From: Mesorhizobium sp. PAMC28654
GTDB taxonomy: Bacteria > Pseudomonadota > Alphaproteobacteria > Rhizobiales > Rhizobiaceae
Length of the DNA: 64,000 nucleotides
NCBI RefSeq assembly: GCF_020616515.1
Contig: NZ_CP085135.1
Coordinates: 1,922,001-1,986,000, forward strand
Direction: 5' to 3'
Made by a program: the position numbers and the translations under genes. The notes under the pieces are model-generated. The model made no database searches. It was not told the origin of the DNA and was given only the letters and a program-made list of their open reading frames with translations. Positions 17,668-28,059 of the stretch are shown here, piece after piece; the stretch's first letter is position 1; every line of letters begins with the position of its first letter.

Positions 17668-18672
17668 TCAGAGATCCAGTTCCCAGGTCTGGCCAACCAG
17701 ATCCTTGCCGAAACTGTGGTGGCGTTCCTCGCTGACCAGCTTGAAGCCGGCGCGATCATAGATCGCGCGCGCCGCGACGAGAATGTCGTTCGTCCACAGC
17801 ATAAGCCGACTGTAGCCGGAGGTCCGGGCCTGGTTGACGCATTGTTCGACCAGCCGTTTGCCGATTCCCATGCCGCGTGCCGCCGCCTCGACATGCAGCA
17901 TGCGCAATTTCGCGACCTTGTCATCGAGATGAACCAGGAACACGGCGCCGACGGGCTGGTCGCCGCGTTCGGCGATCCAGCAGAAATCGCGGCCGGGCAA
18001 AAAGTCGCGGATGAAATCGGCGCCGATTTCGGCGAGCAAGGCCTCGAAATCGATGCTCCAGCCATATTCCTCGGCATAGAGCCGGGCCTGCCGCTGTACG
18101 ACCCAGCCGACATCGCCGATACGGTGCGGCCGCAAGGTCACTTTTGGCGTTCCACCAGGGCTTTCCCGCGCTGGATCACCCAGCAATTCCGCCGCCTTGC
18201 GCAACGCGCCGCCCAGCTCGTGCAGCCTGTGATCAGGCAGTTCCTCGATCAGCCGCGCCGTATCGCGATCCGCCGCTGCCTGAAGCCCTGAAAGAGCAGC
18301 CTCGCCTCTTGCCGTCAGCGACAGAATCCGCCGGCGCTTGTCGGCCGGATCGGTTCGAGTCTCGGTCAGGCCCTCGCCACCGAATTTGCGCAGAATTCGC
18401 GTCAGATAGGCCGCATCGACGCGCAGCTGCCTGGCGATATCGGACGCAGTCGGACCCATCTCGAGATGGAAAGCCTCGACAAGAAAACCCTGCTCCCCCG
18501 CGGCTTCAGGAGTCGCGGGACGATTGCGATGGCCAAGCTCGAAAAGCACCCGCGCCTCGGTCAAGGTGAATGCGCTTTGTGTCAGCGTCTCGTCGAGAAG
18601 CCCGACAGTGCGCGTGTAGAAGCGATTGAAGTGCCTGATATCAGCCACCAATGCGTTGCGTTCATCCAACAT
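17668..18672 (-). CDS. MarR-type regulator fused to a GNAT acetyltransferase
   Basis: The 334-residue protein joins two domains. Residues about 1-155 form a MarR winged helix (ASDIARQLRVDAAYLTRILRK, then TDPADKRRRILSLTARGEAA, the wing). Residues about 170-330 form an N-acetyltransferase, with LRMLHVEAAARGMGIGKRLV (the acetyl-CoA loop) and IYDRAGFKLVSEE. Such fusions are known in rhizobia and actinobacteria, but target genes and acetyl acceptors are usually unknown. It may sense or acetylate a small molecule. It ends 28 bases from the convergent aminotransferase gene. Confidence 0.87.
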   Translation of the reverse strand: MLDERNALVADIRHFNRFYTRTVGLLDETLTQSAFTLTEARVLFELGHRNRPATPEAAGEQGFLVEAFHLEMGPTASDIARQLRVDAAYLTRILRKFGGEGLTETRTDPADKRRRILSLTARGEAALSGLQAAADRDTARLIEELPDHRLHELGGALRKAAELLGDPARESPGGTPKVTLRPHRIGDVGWVVQRQARLYAEEYGWSIDFEALLAEIGADFIRDFLPGRDFCWIAERGDQPVGAVFLVHLDDKVAKLRMLHVEAAARGMGIGKRLVEQCVNQARTSGYSRLMLWTNDILVAARAIYDRAGFKLVSEERHHSFGKDLVGQTWELDL

Positions 18673-18841
18673 CCGCGTCCAACTCCCGAGAAAGCGGCCT
18701 ATATTCTAAAAATTACTGGACTGGGTCAACTAAATTTCAGAATCAGAGAAAGAAACCGTCTGTTGCGTCATGCGTACAATTCCCAGGTTGCATTCCCCGA
18801 GCCACGACCCAGATTCCAGAAGGCTAGGCTGGGAGAGACCC

Positions 18842-19129
18842 ATGGCTGGTCATCAAAGGGAAATCCGAGTGCGCGTCCAAGGCGATGTGCAAGGCGTCGG
18901 TTTCAGGCTCTGGGCTCGTGGCGAGGCCACAGGCCTTGGTCTTGCGGGCTGGGTTCGCAATGAATCGGACGGGGCGGTCACGGCTCGGATTGCAGGCCTC
19001 GATGAAGCGGTCTCGACGATGATCGAGCGCCTCTGGAAGGGGCCGCCCGGCGCTTCGGTTTCCAGGGTCGACGTCGAGGAGCTCGCACCACCAGGAAACG
19101 CTCTTGTTGGATTCAGGATCGTTGCATGA
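18842..19129 (+). CDS. acyP: acylphosphatase
   Basis: This small enzyme hydrolyses carboxyl-phosphate bonds. The signature [12 protein letters not shown] (residues 11-22) supplies the phosphate-binding loop and catalytic Arg22; GLAGWVRN supplies Asn40. I place the start at 18842 (95 residues, preceded by GGGAGAG), the normal family length. An earlier in-frame ATG at 18770 would add a non-conserved 24-residue leader. Confidence 0.9.
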   Translation: MAGHQREIRVRVQGDVQGVGFRLWARGEATGLGLAGWVRNESDGAVTARIAGLDEAVSTMIERLWKGPPGASVSRVDVEELAPPGNALVGFRIVA

Positions 19130-19160
19130 CGACGGATTTCGTCCAGGCACCCTTGAATTA

Positions 19161-19179
19161 ATTGAACGTTCGTTTTAAT
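19161..19179. promoter_or_regulatory. possible TetR-type operator
   Basis: ATTGAACGTTCGTTTTAAT, 23 bases before the TetR start codon, is an imperfect inverted repeat centred on ACGTTCGT. TetR regulators commonly bind such sites overlapping their own promoter, so autoregulation is likely. Confidence 0.45.
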
Positions 19180-19201
19180 ATCGTTCCGCAAGGGGACGAC
19201 C

Positions 19202-19852
19202 ATGGCACGCACCACCGGATCCGATGGCGAAAAGACCGAAGCGGCGATCCGCGAGGCGGCGATCAACCTGATCGCGCGCCTCGGCTACGAAGCGATGTCG
19301 ATGCGCCAGCTTGCCGCCGAGGTCGGCGTGCAGGCGGCGGCGCTCTACCGCTATTTTCCGACCAAGGAGGATCTTCTGTTCACGCTGATGCGCGAGCATA
19401 TGGAGGGGCTGACCGCCGCATGGGACGCTGCACGCCCTGCCTCCGCCGATCCTGCTTCGCGCCTCTCAGCTTACGTTCGCAATCACATCGCTTTCCATAT
19501 TGAGCGCCGCCACGCCACGCATGTCTCGAACATGGAGCTGCGCAGCCTGTCGCCCGAAAGGCTGACGCAGATCCTCAAGCAGCGCGCGACTTACGAAAAG
19601 GAGCTGCGCGCCATCCTGCGCGACGGTGTCGATGCAGGCGTCTTCACCGTCGAGGACACCGGCCTCACCGCCATGGCGCTGATCCAGATGATGACCGGGG
19701 TCATCGTCTGGTTCCGGCCGGGCGAGCGGCTGTCGATCACTGAAGTAACGGCGACATATCTTTCGATGACAATGCGCCTGGTAGGCGCGCGGATCGACAC
19801 CTACAGCGCCGCGCGTCCATTCGGACGCACAAAGGACGCTGTAGCACTTTAA
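19202..19852 (+). CDS. TetR family transcriptional regulator (likely regulator of leucine degradation genes)
   Basis: The 216-residue protein has the N-terminal TetR helix-turn-helix: AAIREAAINLIARLGYEAMS, then MRQLAAEVGVQAAALYRYF and PTKEDLLFTLMREHM. A ligand-binding helical domain follows. It lies directly upstream of ivd and mccB on the same strand, so by position it probably controls the isovaleryl-CoA pathway, as TetR-type LiuQ regulators do in other proteobacteria. This is inference from context. The last codons (KDAVAL, stop) lie in sequence that looks like part of the adjoining intergenic repeat. Confidence 0.85.
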   Translation: MARTTGSDGEKTEAAIREAAINLIARLGYEAMSMRQLAAEVGVQAAALYRYFPTKEDLLFTLMREHMEGLTAAWDAARPASADPASRLSAYVRNHIAFHIERRHATHVSNMELRSLSPERLTQILKQRATYEKELRAILRDGVDAGVFTVEDTGLTAMALIQMMTGVIVWFRPGERLSITEVTATYLSMTMRLVGARIDTYSAARPFGRTKDAVAL

Positions 19853-19858
19853 TTTCGC

Positions 19859-19902
19859 GCATGATCCTTTCCGAAAATCGAAGTCGATTTTCGGGGTCAT
19901 GC
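19859..19902. repeat. rhizobial intergenic palindrome (GCATGA...TCATGC type)
   Basis: The outer arms are GCATGA and TCATGC, with inner arms CCGAAAATCGA and TCGATTTTCGG. It lies between the TetR gene and ivd. I recall sequences of this form as very common in rhizobial intergenic regions. The preceding AAAGGACGCTGTAGCACTTT (19831-19850) often accompanies it and here encodes the end of the TetR protein. Confidence 0.8.
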
Positions 19903-19921
19903 GGTACCGGGGAGGAATGGC

Positions 19922-21085
19922 ATGTACACGAACACGCTCAGCTTCGGGCATGACGAGGATATAGAGGCGCTGCGCGACCTCGTGCGGCGCTTCGCGCAGG
20001 ACAGGATCGCGCCGATCGCCGCCGAGATCGATCGCTCGAACGAATTCCCCGCGCATCTGTGGCGTGAGCTTGGCGCGCTCGGGCTGCTCGGCATAACAGC
20101 CGATCCAGATTTCGGCGGGACGGGCATGGGCTATCTCGCTCATGTCATCGCGGTTGAGGAAATCTCGCGCGCGTCGGCCTCGGTCGGCCTCTCCTACGGC
20201 GCCCATTCCAACCTCTGCGTCAACCAGATCAACCGCTGGGCGACACCGGCGCAGAAGGAGAAATTCCTGCCGCCGCTGTGCTCGGGCGAACGCGTCGGCG
20301 CGTTGGCCATGTCGGAATCCGGTGCCGGCTCGGACGTTGTCTCGCTCAAGCTGCGCGCCGAAAAGCGCAATGATCGCTATGTGCTCAACGGCACCAAGAT
20401 GTGGATCACCAACGGCCCGGACGCCGAAACGCTGGTGGTCTACGCCAAGACCGATCCGGAGCGGAAATCGCGCGGCATCACCGCCTTCATCGTCGAAAAG
20501 GCCATGGCCGGATTTTCCGTCGCCCAGAAACTCGACAAGCTCGGCATGCGCGGCTCCAACACCGGCGAACTGGTGTTCGAGAATGTCGAAGTGCCCTTCG
20601 ACAACGTCCTGCACGAAGAAGGGCGCGGCGTCGAAGTGCTTATGTCGGGGCTCGACTATGAGCGCACCGTGCTCGCCGGCGGCCCGATCGGGCTGATGGC
20701 GGCGTGCCTCGACGTGGCGATCCCCTATGTGCATGAGCGCAAGCAGTTCGGCCAGCCGATCGGCGAGTTCCAGCTGGTGCAAGGCAAGCTCGCCGACATG
20801 TACACGACGATGAATGCCGCGCGTGCCTATGTCTATGCGGTAGCCTCTGCGTGCGACCGCGGCCAGACGACGCGCAAGGACTCCGCCGGCTGCGTGCTGT
20901 TCGCCGCCGAAAAAGCGACGCAGATGGCGCTCGACGCGCTGCAACTGCTGGGCGGCAATGGCTACATCAACGACTATCCGACCGGCCGGTTGTTGCGCGA
21001 CGCCAAACTCTACGAGATCGGCGCCGGCACCAGCGAAATCCGTCGCTGGCTGATTGGTCGCGAGATCATGGCGGAGGGGGTGTAG
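19922..21085 (+). CDS. ivd: isovaleryl-CoA dehydrogenase
   Basis: This FAD enzyme oxidises isovaleryl-CoA to 3-methylcrotonyl-CoA in leucine breakdown and passes electrons to ETF. The 387-residue protein has the acyl-CoA dehydrogenase signatures [13 protein letters not shown] and [13 protein letters not shown], and [11 protein letters not shown] in the position of the IVD catalytic glutamate (DYER). It is followed by mccB after one base, and the ETF-ubiquinone oxidoreductase gene at 33210-34889 supplies the electron route. A GGGGAGGA ribosome-binding site lies seven bases upstream. Confidence 0.94.
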   Translation: MYTNTLSFGHDEDIEALRDLVRRFAQDRIAPIAAEIDRSNEFPAHLWRELGALGLLGITADPDFGGTGMGYLAHVIAVEEISRASASVGLSYGAHSNLCVNQINRWATPAQKEKFLPPLCSGERVGALAMSESGAGSDVVSLKLRAEKRNDRYVLNGTKMWITNGPDAETLVVYAKTDPERKSRGITAFIVEKAMAGFSVAQKLDKLGMRGSNTGELVFENVEVPFDNVLHEEGRGVEVLMSGLDYERTVLAGGPIGLMAACLDVAIPYVHERKQFGQPIGEFQLVQGKLADMYTTMNAARAYVYAVASACDRGQTTRKDSAGCVLFAAEKATQMALDALQLLGGNGYINDYPTGRLLRDAKLYEIGAGTSEIRRWLIGREIMAEGV

Positions 21086-21086
21086 C

Positions 21087-22694
<1,608 letters not shown>

Positions 22695-22695
22695 G

Positions 22696-22918
22696 ATGGG
22701 TACAACCGATCGTATTCGGGTTCAAACCGGCGACATCACCAAGCTGGTTGTCGACGCCATCGTCAATGCGGCCAACAGTTCCCTGCTGGGCGGCGGAGGG
22801 GTCGATGGCGCCATTCATCGCGCAGCACGCGCTGCCGGAAACCGTCATTTTCTGCTGCTTCGACGAAGCGATGGCCGAACTATACCGACAGGCCATTGCT
22901 TGGCTTTGGGAAGGCTGA
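22696..22918 (+). pseudogene. macro-domain protein, internally deleted
   Basis: The frame from ATG 22696 begins like a macro-domain (ADP-ribose binding/hydrolase) protein: [38 protein letters not shown]. After about 46 codons the match stops. The end of the same domain reappears in another frame ([20 protein letters not shown], up to the stop at 22918). About 90-100 residues of the middle are missing, with the joint near 22825-22840. It begins one base after the mccB stop, so it was once part of the operon. It is almost certainly non-functional. Confidence 0.8.
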
Positions 22919-23038
22919 ACTGTATGGACCAAACGATTCGCCAGCATAGGCCAGTGGTATTTTTTACCGCCGAACTGGCGGCGGCACAGAATATTCGCTA
23001 TTGCTCACACTGCTTTGGGCAATGGGGATGTGGTGTAG

Positions 23039-23410
23039 ATGATTGTGAAGTATCGCTGCAAATCGATTCTGTCGATACTTGCACTACTGCTAATATTCGT
23101 GACACCAGGCGCCGAGGCAGCAGGATCGCTAGCGGGAAGCAAGGGCGACGTACGCTACCCGATAACCATTCCCACAGGGACCACAGGCGGCTGCGGCAAA
23201 GCCTATGCGGCATACGTGGCGGCTTCGGGCCATTCGGCCTTCGCGGCAACGCCAATCGTCCCGGCGATCGAGTATTTCATTTGCGGCGCGAAGTTGAACG
23301 CACCGTCACAGAAGGCGGCCGAGGACTTGGCGCTGAAATCCTGTCAGGCCAGCAAAAGCAAATACAAGGTTACGGTCGCTGGCGCCTGCAGCATCTCGGC
23401 TTCCAAGTAG
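23039..23410 (+). CDS. secreted four-cysteine protein, paralog 1 of 3 (unknown function)
   Basis: The 123-residue product has a signal peptide (about residues 1-28, ending AEA-AG) and a mature part with four cysteines: [24 protein letters not shown] and GACSISASK. The shared family pattern is [10 protein letters not shown], then [10 protein letters not shown], then [19 protein letters not shown], and an end in ASK. I do not recognise the family. The exported location and paired cysteines suggest a small disulfide-bonded periplasmic or secreted protein. It is the most divergent of the three tandem copies. Confidence 0.75.
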   Translation: MIVKYRCKSILSILALLLIFVTPGAEAAGSLAGSKGDVRYPITIPTGTTGGCGKAYAAYVAASGHSAFAATPIVPAIEYFICGAKLNAPSQKAAEDLALKSCQASKSKYKVTVAGACSISASK

Positions 23411-23449
23411 GCTGGAAGGCGTGCGGTTTTTCTCTCGGCGGGAGACAAA

Positions 23450-23827
23450 ATGAAATTCTCGAATATCAAACGTGCGGCCGTATCGATGCTGGCAGGGCTG
23501 CTGATCGTAACGGCAACCGGCGCTTCAGCGGCGGGGTCGCTGGCCGGCAGCAAGGGGGACGTGCGCTTCGCACCGTATTTGAACGGGAACCCCAAGGACG
23601 AATGCACCAATGCCCACAGGGGTTATGTCGCGGCCAGCGGCCATTCGGCCTATGCCACGACCTTCTACTCCCGCGTTGTCGATCTCTACATTATCTGCGG
23701 CACGAAGCTCAACGCGCCGAGCCAGAAGGCGGCCGAAGAGGCGGCGCTGCGCAACTGTCAGGCCGGGCTGAAGAGGTGGAAGGTTCGGACCGCAAGCGGC
23801 GGCTGCGAGATCGCGGCCTCCAAGTAG
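23450..23827 (+). CDS. secreted four-cysteine protein, paralog 2 of 3 (unknown function)
   Basis: The 125-residue product has a signal peptide (about 1-26, ending ASA-AG). Its mature part is [54 protein letters not shown] and GGCEIAASK, with four cysteines at positions matching its neighbours. It starts 39 bases after paralog 1, with a GGGAG ribosome-binding site. The [11 protein letters not shown] segment faintly recalls small secreted DUF4189-type proteins, but not enough to assign it. Confidence 0.78.
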   Translation: MKFSNIKRAAVSMLAGLLIVTATGASAAGSLAGSKGDVRFAPYLNGNPKDECTNAHRGYVAASGHSAYATTFYSRVVDLYIICGTKLNAPSQKAAEEAALRNCQAGLKRWKVRTASGGCEIAASK

Positions 23828-23872
23828 ACGAACAGCAGCCGCTCTCGGTTTTCTTCACGTCAGGAGGACGAA

Positions 23873-24247
23873 ATGACATCTGCAAGTATCAAACGGACCA
23901 TGGCCTCGATCCTGGCCGGATTGCTGGTGGCCACAGCGCCGGGCATCAGCGTGGCCGCATCGCTGGCAGGTCAGGAGGGCAACAAGCGATTTCCGCCATT
24001 TCTGCCCAACACGCAGAAGGCACCGTGCACCAAGGCCTACAAGGCCTATGTCGCGGCCAGTGGCCATTCGGCCTATGCAACCACGCCTTATTCGCGACAG
24101 ATCTCCCTCTACATCATCTGTGGCGCAAAGCTGAACGCACCCTCGCAGCAAGTAGCCGAAGCGGCTGCAATGAAATCCTGCCAGGCCTGGGTCGACCGCC
24201 ACAGGGTGAGCACCGGCGGCCGGTGCGAGGTCGCCGCCTCGAAATAG
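23873..24247 (+). CDS. secreted four-cysteine protein, paralog 3 of 3 (unknown function)
   Basis: The 124-residue product has a signal peptide (about 1-27) and the family pattern [59 protein letters not shown] and RCEVAASK. The four cysteines are conserved. It follows paralog 2 by 45 bases, with GGAGGA before the ATG. It shares long nucleotide stretches with paralog 2 in the SGHSAYAT region, pointing to a fairly recent duplication. Function unknown. Confidence 0.78.
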   Translation: MTSASIKRTMASILAGLLVATAPGISVAASLAGQEGNKRFPPFLPNTQKAPCTKAYKAYVAASGHSAYATTPYSRQISLYIICGAKLNAPSQQVAEAAAMKSCQAWVDRHRVSTGGRCEVAASK

Positions 24248-24270
24248 GTGCAGGCGAGCTTCAGGTAGAG

Positions 24271-24450
24271 CACTCCCTTGGCAAGGGAGTGGCCGGTCTC
24301 CCCCATGCGGCGGGAGATTGGCAGCTTCAGCATTGCCATTCCTCCTTCATCGCTGGCCCTTGGCGAAATCGACGGCGACGGTCGATCTCCCCCAAAGTCT
24401 GGGAAATGTCCGGCAGGACAGAGGGGGGCGCGAAGAAACGCCTCCTTAGC
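24271..24450. repeat. intergenic repeat with perfect hairpin, before mccA
   Basis: CACTCCCTTG and CAAGGGAGTG (24271-24291) form a perfect 10-bp hairpin, perhaps a terminator for the secreted-protein genes. It is followed by GC-rich sequence with TCTCCCCCAT, GGGAGATTGG and GATCTCCCCCAAAG, which resembles a family of repeats I recall as frequent between Mesorhizobium genes. The right edge is approximate. The repeat stops just before the mccA ribosome-binding site (GGAGG at 24472). Confidence 0.6.
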
Positions 24451-24479
24451 TCGAAGCAAGCTCTTGCAGCGGAGGCCCC

Positions 24480-26480
24480 ATGTTCAGCAAGATTCTGATC
24501 GCCAATCGCGGCGAGATCGCCTGTCGTGTCATTCGCACGGCGCGCAAACTGGGTGTGCGCACAGTCGCCGTCTATTCCGATGCCGACGCCCGTGCCCTGC
24601 ATGTCGAGATGGCCGATGAGGCCGTCCCTATCGGCGCCTCTCCCGTCGGCGAAAGCTATCTGCGCGGCGACAAGATCATCGCCGCGGCTTTGACAACTGG
24701 CGCCGAGGCTATCCATCCGGGCTATGGCTTCCTGTCGGAAAACCCGGACTTCGTCGATCAGGCGGTGGCAGCGGGGCTTACCTTCATCGGACCGTCGGCG
24801 GCCTCGATCAGAGCCATGGGGCTGAAGGACGCCGCCAAACGGCTGATGGAGAAGGCAGGCGTGCCTGTGGTGCCCGGCTATCATGGCGAAGCCCAGGAGA
24901 TCGTATTGCTTGCCTCCAAGGCGCGCGAGATCGGCTATCCGGTGCTGATCAAGGCGCGTGCCGGCGGCGGCGGCAAGGGCATGCGCAAGGTCGAGCATCC
25001 CGACGATTTTTCGGAAGCGCTGTCCGGCGCGAGGCGCGAGGCGAAGGCCGCCTTCGGTGACGACCGCGTGCTGGTCGAGAAATATGTCGACAAGCCGCGT
25101 CATATCGAGGTGCAGGTGTTCGGCGACAATTTCGGCAACGCGGTGCATCTTTATGAACGCGACTGTTCGGCCCAGCGCCGCCACCAGAAGGTGATCGAGG
25201 AGGCGCCCGCCCCCGGCATGACACCGGAATTACGCAAGGCGATGACGGATGCGGCGGTGAAGGCCGCCAAGGCGATCAACTATTCCGGTGCCGGCACGAT
25301 CGAGTTCATCGTCGATGCCTCGCTGGGGCTGAAGGCCGATCGGTTTTGGTTCATGGAAATGAACACGAGGCTGCAGGTCGAGCATCCCGTCACCGAAATG
25401 ATCACCGGTACCGATCTTGTCGAATGGCAGCTCAGGGTAGCCTCCGGCGAAAGGCTGCCCAAGACGCAAGCCGAGATAACGCTTTCCGGCCACGCCTTCG
25501 AGGCACGCATCTATGCCGAAGACGCGGCAAAGGGCTTTCTGCCGGCAACGGGCACGCTCTACCATCTGAGATTTCCGCAGACGTCACCTGATGGCGCGAC
25601 AATGCGCATCGAGACCGGCGTGCGAGCCGGCGACGCGATCTCGCCCTACTACGATCCGATGATCGCCAAGCTGGTGGTGCACGCCAAGGACAGGCCCGCG
25701 GCACTGCAAGCGCTCGGGGTGGCGCTTCGCCAAACCGAAGTCGCCGGCTCGACCGTCAACACCGCATTCCTCGCCGCCCTTGCCGACGATCCCGATTTTT
25801 CGAAAGGCGATGTCGATACCGGACTGATCGGCCGGCATCAGCAGGCACTGACCGAAATCGCGCCGCCGAACGGCGAAACGGTCGCGGCAGCCGTCCTTGC
25901 GGCATCGGGTGCGGGAGCGCAGCCATCGTCGGACGATCCCTGGTCGTCACTTGCAGGTTATGCCCATTTTCACCCTGTCGCGCGGCAAACCCGGCTTCGC
26001 TATGGCGAGCACGATATCACGGCAAAGGTATCGGTGCGGGCGGATGGGCGCTTCGCGGTGACGTTGGGCGAGCCCTATGCCGGCCCCAACGCGCATGATC
26101 TTCGCGCCGCCCCTCGCCTCGCCCGCTGGCCCGGCCACGTCACGATCTTTTCAGGCGCCGTTGGCTACACGTTCGCCGTGCCTGACCCCTTGGCCAGAGC
26201 CGATGAATCCGCCGCGGCGGCCGGCAGCTTGCGCGCGCCGATGCCTGGCCTTGTCAAGCTGGTGCGCGTGGCGGCCGGCGAATCCGTCACGAAAGGCCAA
26301 CCGTTGCTCATCCTCGAAGCCATGAAGATGGAACACACCATCGCAGCCCCTTACGATGGGGTAATCGCCGAGATCGCGACGGAAGGGGCACAGGTCACCG
26401 ACGGCACCGTGCTGGTGCGGTTCACCGAGGAAGTCCCGCCTGATGATCACGTCCAGCCGATAGCGCTGGGGCACAAATAG
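24480..26480 (+). CDS. mccA: methylcrotonoyl-CoA carboxylase biotin-carrying (alpha) subunit
   Basis: MccA carboxylates its own biotin and delivers CO2 to MccB. The 666-residue protein has a biotin carboxylase domain (about 1-450; [32 protein letters not shown], the ATP-grasp glycine loop [11 protein letters not shown], and [18 protein letters not shown]). The C-terminal biotinyl domain carries the biotin lysine Lys616 in EAMKMEH. Length and domains fit MccA rather than pyruvate carboxylase. It is followed at once by a strong terminator; the usual next genes (hydroxymethylglutaryl-CoA lyase, enoyl-CoA hydratase) are not in this window. Confidence 0.94.
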   Translation: MFSKILIANRGEIACRVIRTARKLGVRTVAVYSDADARALHVEMADEAVPIGASPVGESYLRGDKIIAAALTTGAEAIHPGYGFLSENPDFVDQAVAAGLTFIGPSAASIRAMGLKDAAKRLMEKAGVPVVPGYHGEAQEIVLLASKAREIGYPVLIKARAGGGGKGMRKVEHPDDFSEALSGARREAKAAFGDDRVLVEKYVDKPRHIEVQVFGDNFGNAVHLYERDCSAQRRHQKVIEEAPAPGMTPELRKAMTDAAVKAAKAINYSGAGTIEFIVDASLGLKADRFWFMEMNTRLQVEHPVTEMITGTDLVEWQLRVASGERLPKTQAEITLSGHAFEARIYAEDAAKGFLPATGTLYHLRFPQTSPDGATMRIETGVRAGDAISPYYDPMIAKLVVHAKDRPAALQALGVALRQTEVAGSTVNTAFLAALADDPDFSKGDVDTGLIGRHQQALTEIAPPNGETVAAAVLAASGAGAQPSSDDPWSSLAGYAHFHPVARQTRLRYGEHDITAKVSVRADGRFAVTLGEPYAGPNAHDLRAAPRLARWPGHVTIFSGAVGYTFAVPDPLARADESAAAAGSLRAPMPGLVKLVRVAAGESVTKGQPLLILEAMKMEHTIAAPYDGVIAEIATEGAQVTDGTVLVRFTEEVPPDDHVQPIALGHK

Positions 26481-26495
26481 CGTGACCTGAAATGA

Positions 26496-26522
26496 AAATG
26501 GCCGGGACGAACCCGGCCATTT
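26496..26522. terminator. bidirectional terminator between mccA and the binding-protein gene
   Basis: AAATGGCCGGG pairs perfectly with CCCGGCCATTT around a 5-base loop, with U-rich sequence on both sides. It can serve both convergent genes. Confidence 0.85.
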
Positions 26523-26548
26523 CTTTATCTGTTTGATCGCCGGAGCGA

Positions 26549-27670
26549 TTACTGCGCGATCGGCGCGTACTTGCCGTCATGCCACTGGTTGATGTCGTAG
26601 CTGGCGTTCTTGAGGTCGCCCTTCTCGTCGAAGGTGACATCGCCGACAACCGTGCTGATCGGCGTGCCGTTCTTCAACGCTTCGGCAACCTTTGCAGGGT
26701 CATCGCTGCCTGCGCGCTTGATGCCTTCGGCGAAAGCCTGGATCGTGGCATAGGAGAACAGCGTGAAGCCTTCCGGCACAAAGCCGCCAGCCTTGATCTT
26801 CTCGACGGCTGCCTTGGCTTCCGGCTTTGCCTGCGGATCCGACGGGAAGACGAACATGGTGCCCTCGCCGGCCGGGCCGGCAACCTGCCAGAACTCCGGC
26901 GAAGCGATGGAGTCGGGCATGATCAGCTGGAACTTGACATTCTGTTCCGCCGACTGACGCAGGATCAGGCCAGCTTCAGGATGGTAGCCGCCGAAATAGA
27001 CGACGTCTGCCTTGAGATCCTTCAGCTTGGTGACGAGAGCCGAATAGTCCTTCTCGCCAGCATTGATGCCTTCATAGTCCACTTCCTTGAGGCCACCGGC
27101 ATTCATGGTTGCCTTGACGGCATCCGCCACGCCCTGTCCATAGGCGCTCTTGTCGTGCAGGACGACAACGTTCTTGCCGGCGTACTTTTTGGCGATCCAC
27201 GGGCCGATGAAGGCGCCCTGCGCATCGTCGCGCGTATAGAGACGCATGATTGTTGGCCAGCCGGCCTTCGCCGCGGCGTCGGTCAGCACCGGGTTGGACG
27301 AAGCCGGGCTCATCATGAGAGCACCAGCTTCGGCGTACACGGCGGAAGCCGGAATGCTCGAGCCCGAGCAGGCATGGCCGTCGATGAACTTCGTGCCGTT
27401 GGCGACAATACGGTTGGCCACCGAGACAGCCTGCTTCGGATCGCACTGGTCGTCCTCGATGTCGAGCTTGATCTGGCGGCCGTTGACGCCGCCCGCGGCG
27501 TTGATCGCGTCAGCGGCTGCCTGTGCCCCCTGCTTGAACTGGTCGCCGATGGTAGCGAGCTGACCGGTCATCGGTCCGACCACCGAAAAGGTGATGTCGT
27601 CGGCAAAGGCGACCGGTGCGCTCATCATCAGGCCAAAAATGGCCGCGCCCAAAATACTCGTTTTTTTCAT
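26549..27670 (-). CDS. branched-chain amino acid ABC transporter substrate-binding protein (LivJ type)
   Basis: This is a periplasmic type I binding protein for branched-chain amino acids or similar ligands. The 373-residue product starts MKKTSILGAAIFGLMM, with a signal peptide cut after AFA (about residue 23). It shows VVGPMTGQLATIGDQFKQGA, INAAGGVNGRQIKL, DDQCDPKQAVSVANRIV and SSNPVLTDAAA, all typical of LivJ/LivK. The start at 27670 is preceded by GGAGGAG. No permease or ATPase gene adjoins it, so it probably serves a transporter encoded elsewhere. Its position beside leucine degradation genes is suggestive. Confidence 0.9.
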   Translation of the reverse strand: MKKTSILGAAIFGLMMSAPVAFADDITFSVVGPMTGQLATIGDQFKQGAQAAADAINAAGGVNGRQIKLDIEDDQCDPKQAVSVANRIVANGTKFIDGHACSGSSIPASAVYAEAGALMMSPASSNPVLTDAAAKAGWPTIMRLYTRDDAQGAFIGPWIAKKYAGKNVVVLHDKSAYGQGVADAVKATMNAGGLKEVDYEGINAGEKDYSALVTKLKDLKADVVYFGGYHPEAGLILRQSAEQNVKFQLIMPDSIASPEFWQVAGPAGEGTMFVFPSDPQAKPEAKAAVEKIKAGGFVPEGFTLFSYATIQAFAEGIKRAGSDDPAKVAEALKNGTPISTVVGDVTFDEKGDLKNASYDINQWHDGKYAPIAQ

Positions 27671-28059
27671 GGTTGAAACAACTCCTCCACTCACGCGCGG
27701 CCGCCCCGGCCGCGCTTCTTTCAGAGAGGCGGGACAATTTCATCCTTCGCCGGGCCTGTCTAGGCGCATTGGTGGCACTCAATTGGGCCTGCGGTGCTTC
27801 ATCCACGCAAAAAGCCGCGCTGGCCTTGTTCCGGCCGGTCGCGGCTCTTTTTTGCCTTCGAGCAATCCACAGGCGCCCCCGCGCCTGATCCCGCTCGCCT
27901 TCCCTGTAACCGCGCGGCTCGACCTTTCAGCCCGGCCGCGTTCTTCTTCTTTTTTCCGACCGTCTTGCGCGGCCTTCTATTACGCCGGATCCGGCCGTCT
28001 GCGCGGTCCTTGATCCCGGAGCTTCCCTGTCTTCGATAGATATCCGCGATTAGCGGGAC
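27671..28059. other. gene-free structured region upstream of the LivJ-type gene
   Basis: This 389-base gap contains the promoter and leader of the LivJ-type gene (minus strand). It is unusually rich in GC inverted repeats: a hairpin at 27808-27854 flanked by A- and T-runs, a palindrome GCCGGATCCGGC near 27979, and alternating GGCCGCG/CGCGGCC pieces with a pyrimidine-rich TTCTTCTTCTTTTTT stretch near 27940. No coding potential is evident. It could hold a leader attenuator, a small RNA or just a terminator for the upstream gene. Confidence 0.5.
27808..27854. terminator. terminator-like hairpin
   Basis: AGCCGCG (27813-27819) pairs with CGCGGCT (27840-27846), with an inner TGGCC/GGCC stem. It is flanked by an A-run and CTTTTTT, so it reads as an intrinsic terminator on either strand. 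On the minus strand it may end the Sel1-repeat gene or attenuate the LivJ-type gene. Confidence 0.65.

Noticed and set aside
26579..27676. 365-codon frame antisense to the LivJ-type gene
   Set aside because: Low-complexity translation with no motifs; the opposite strand encodes a typical binding protein.
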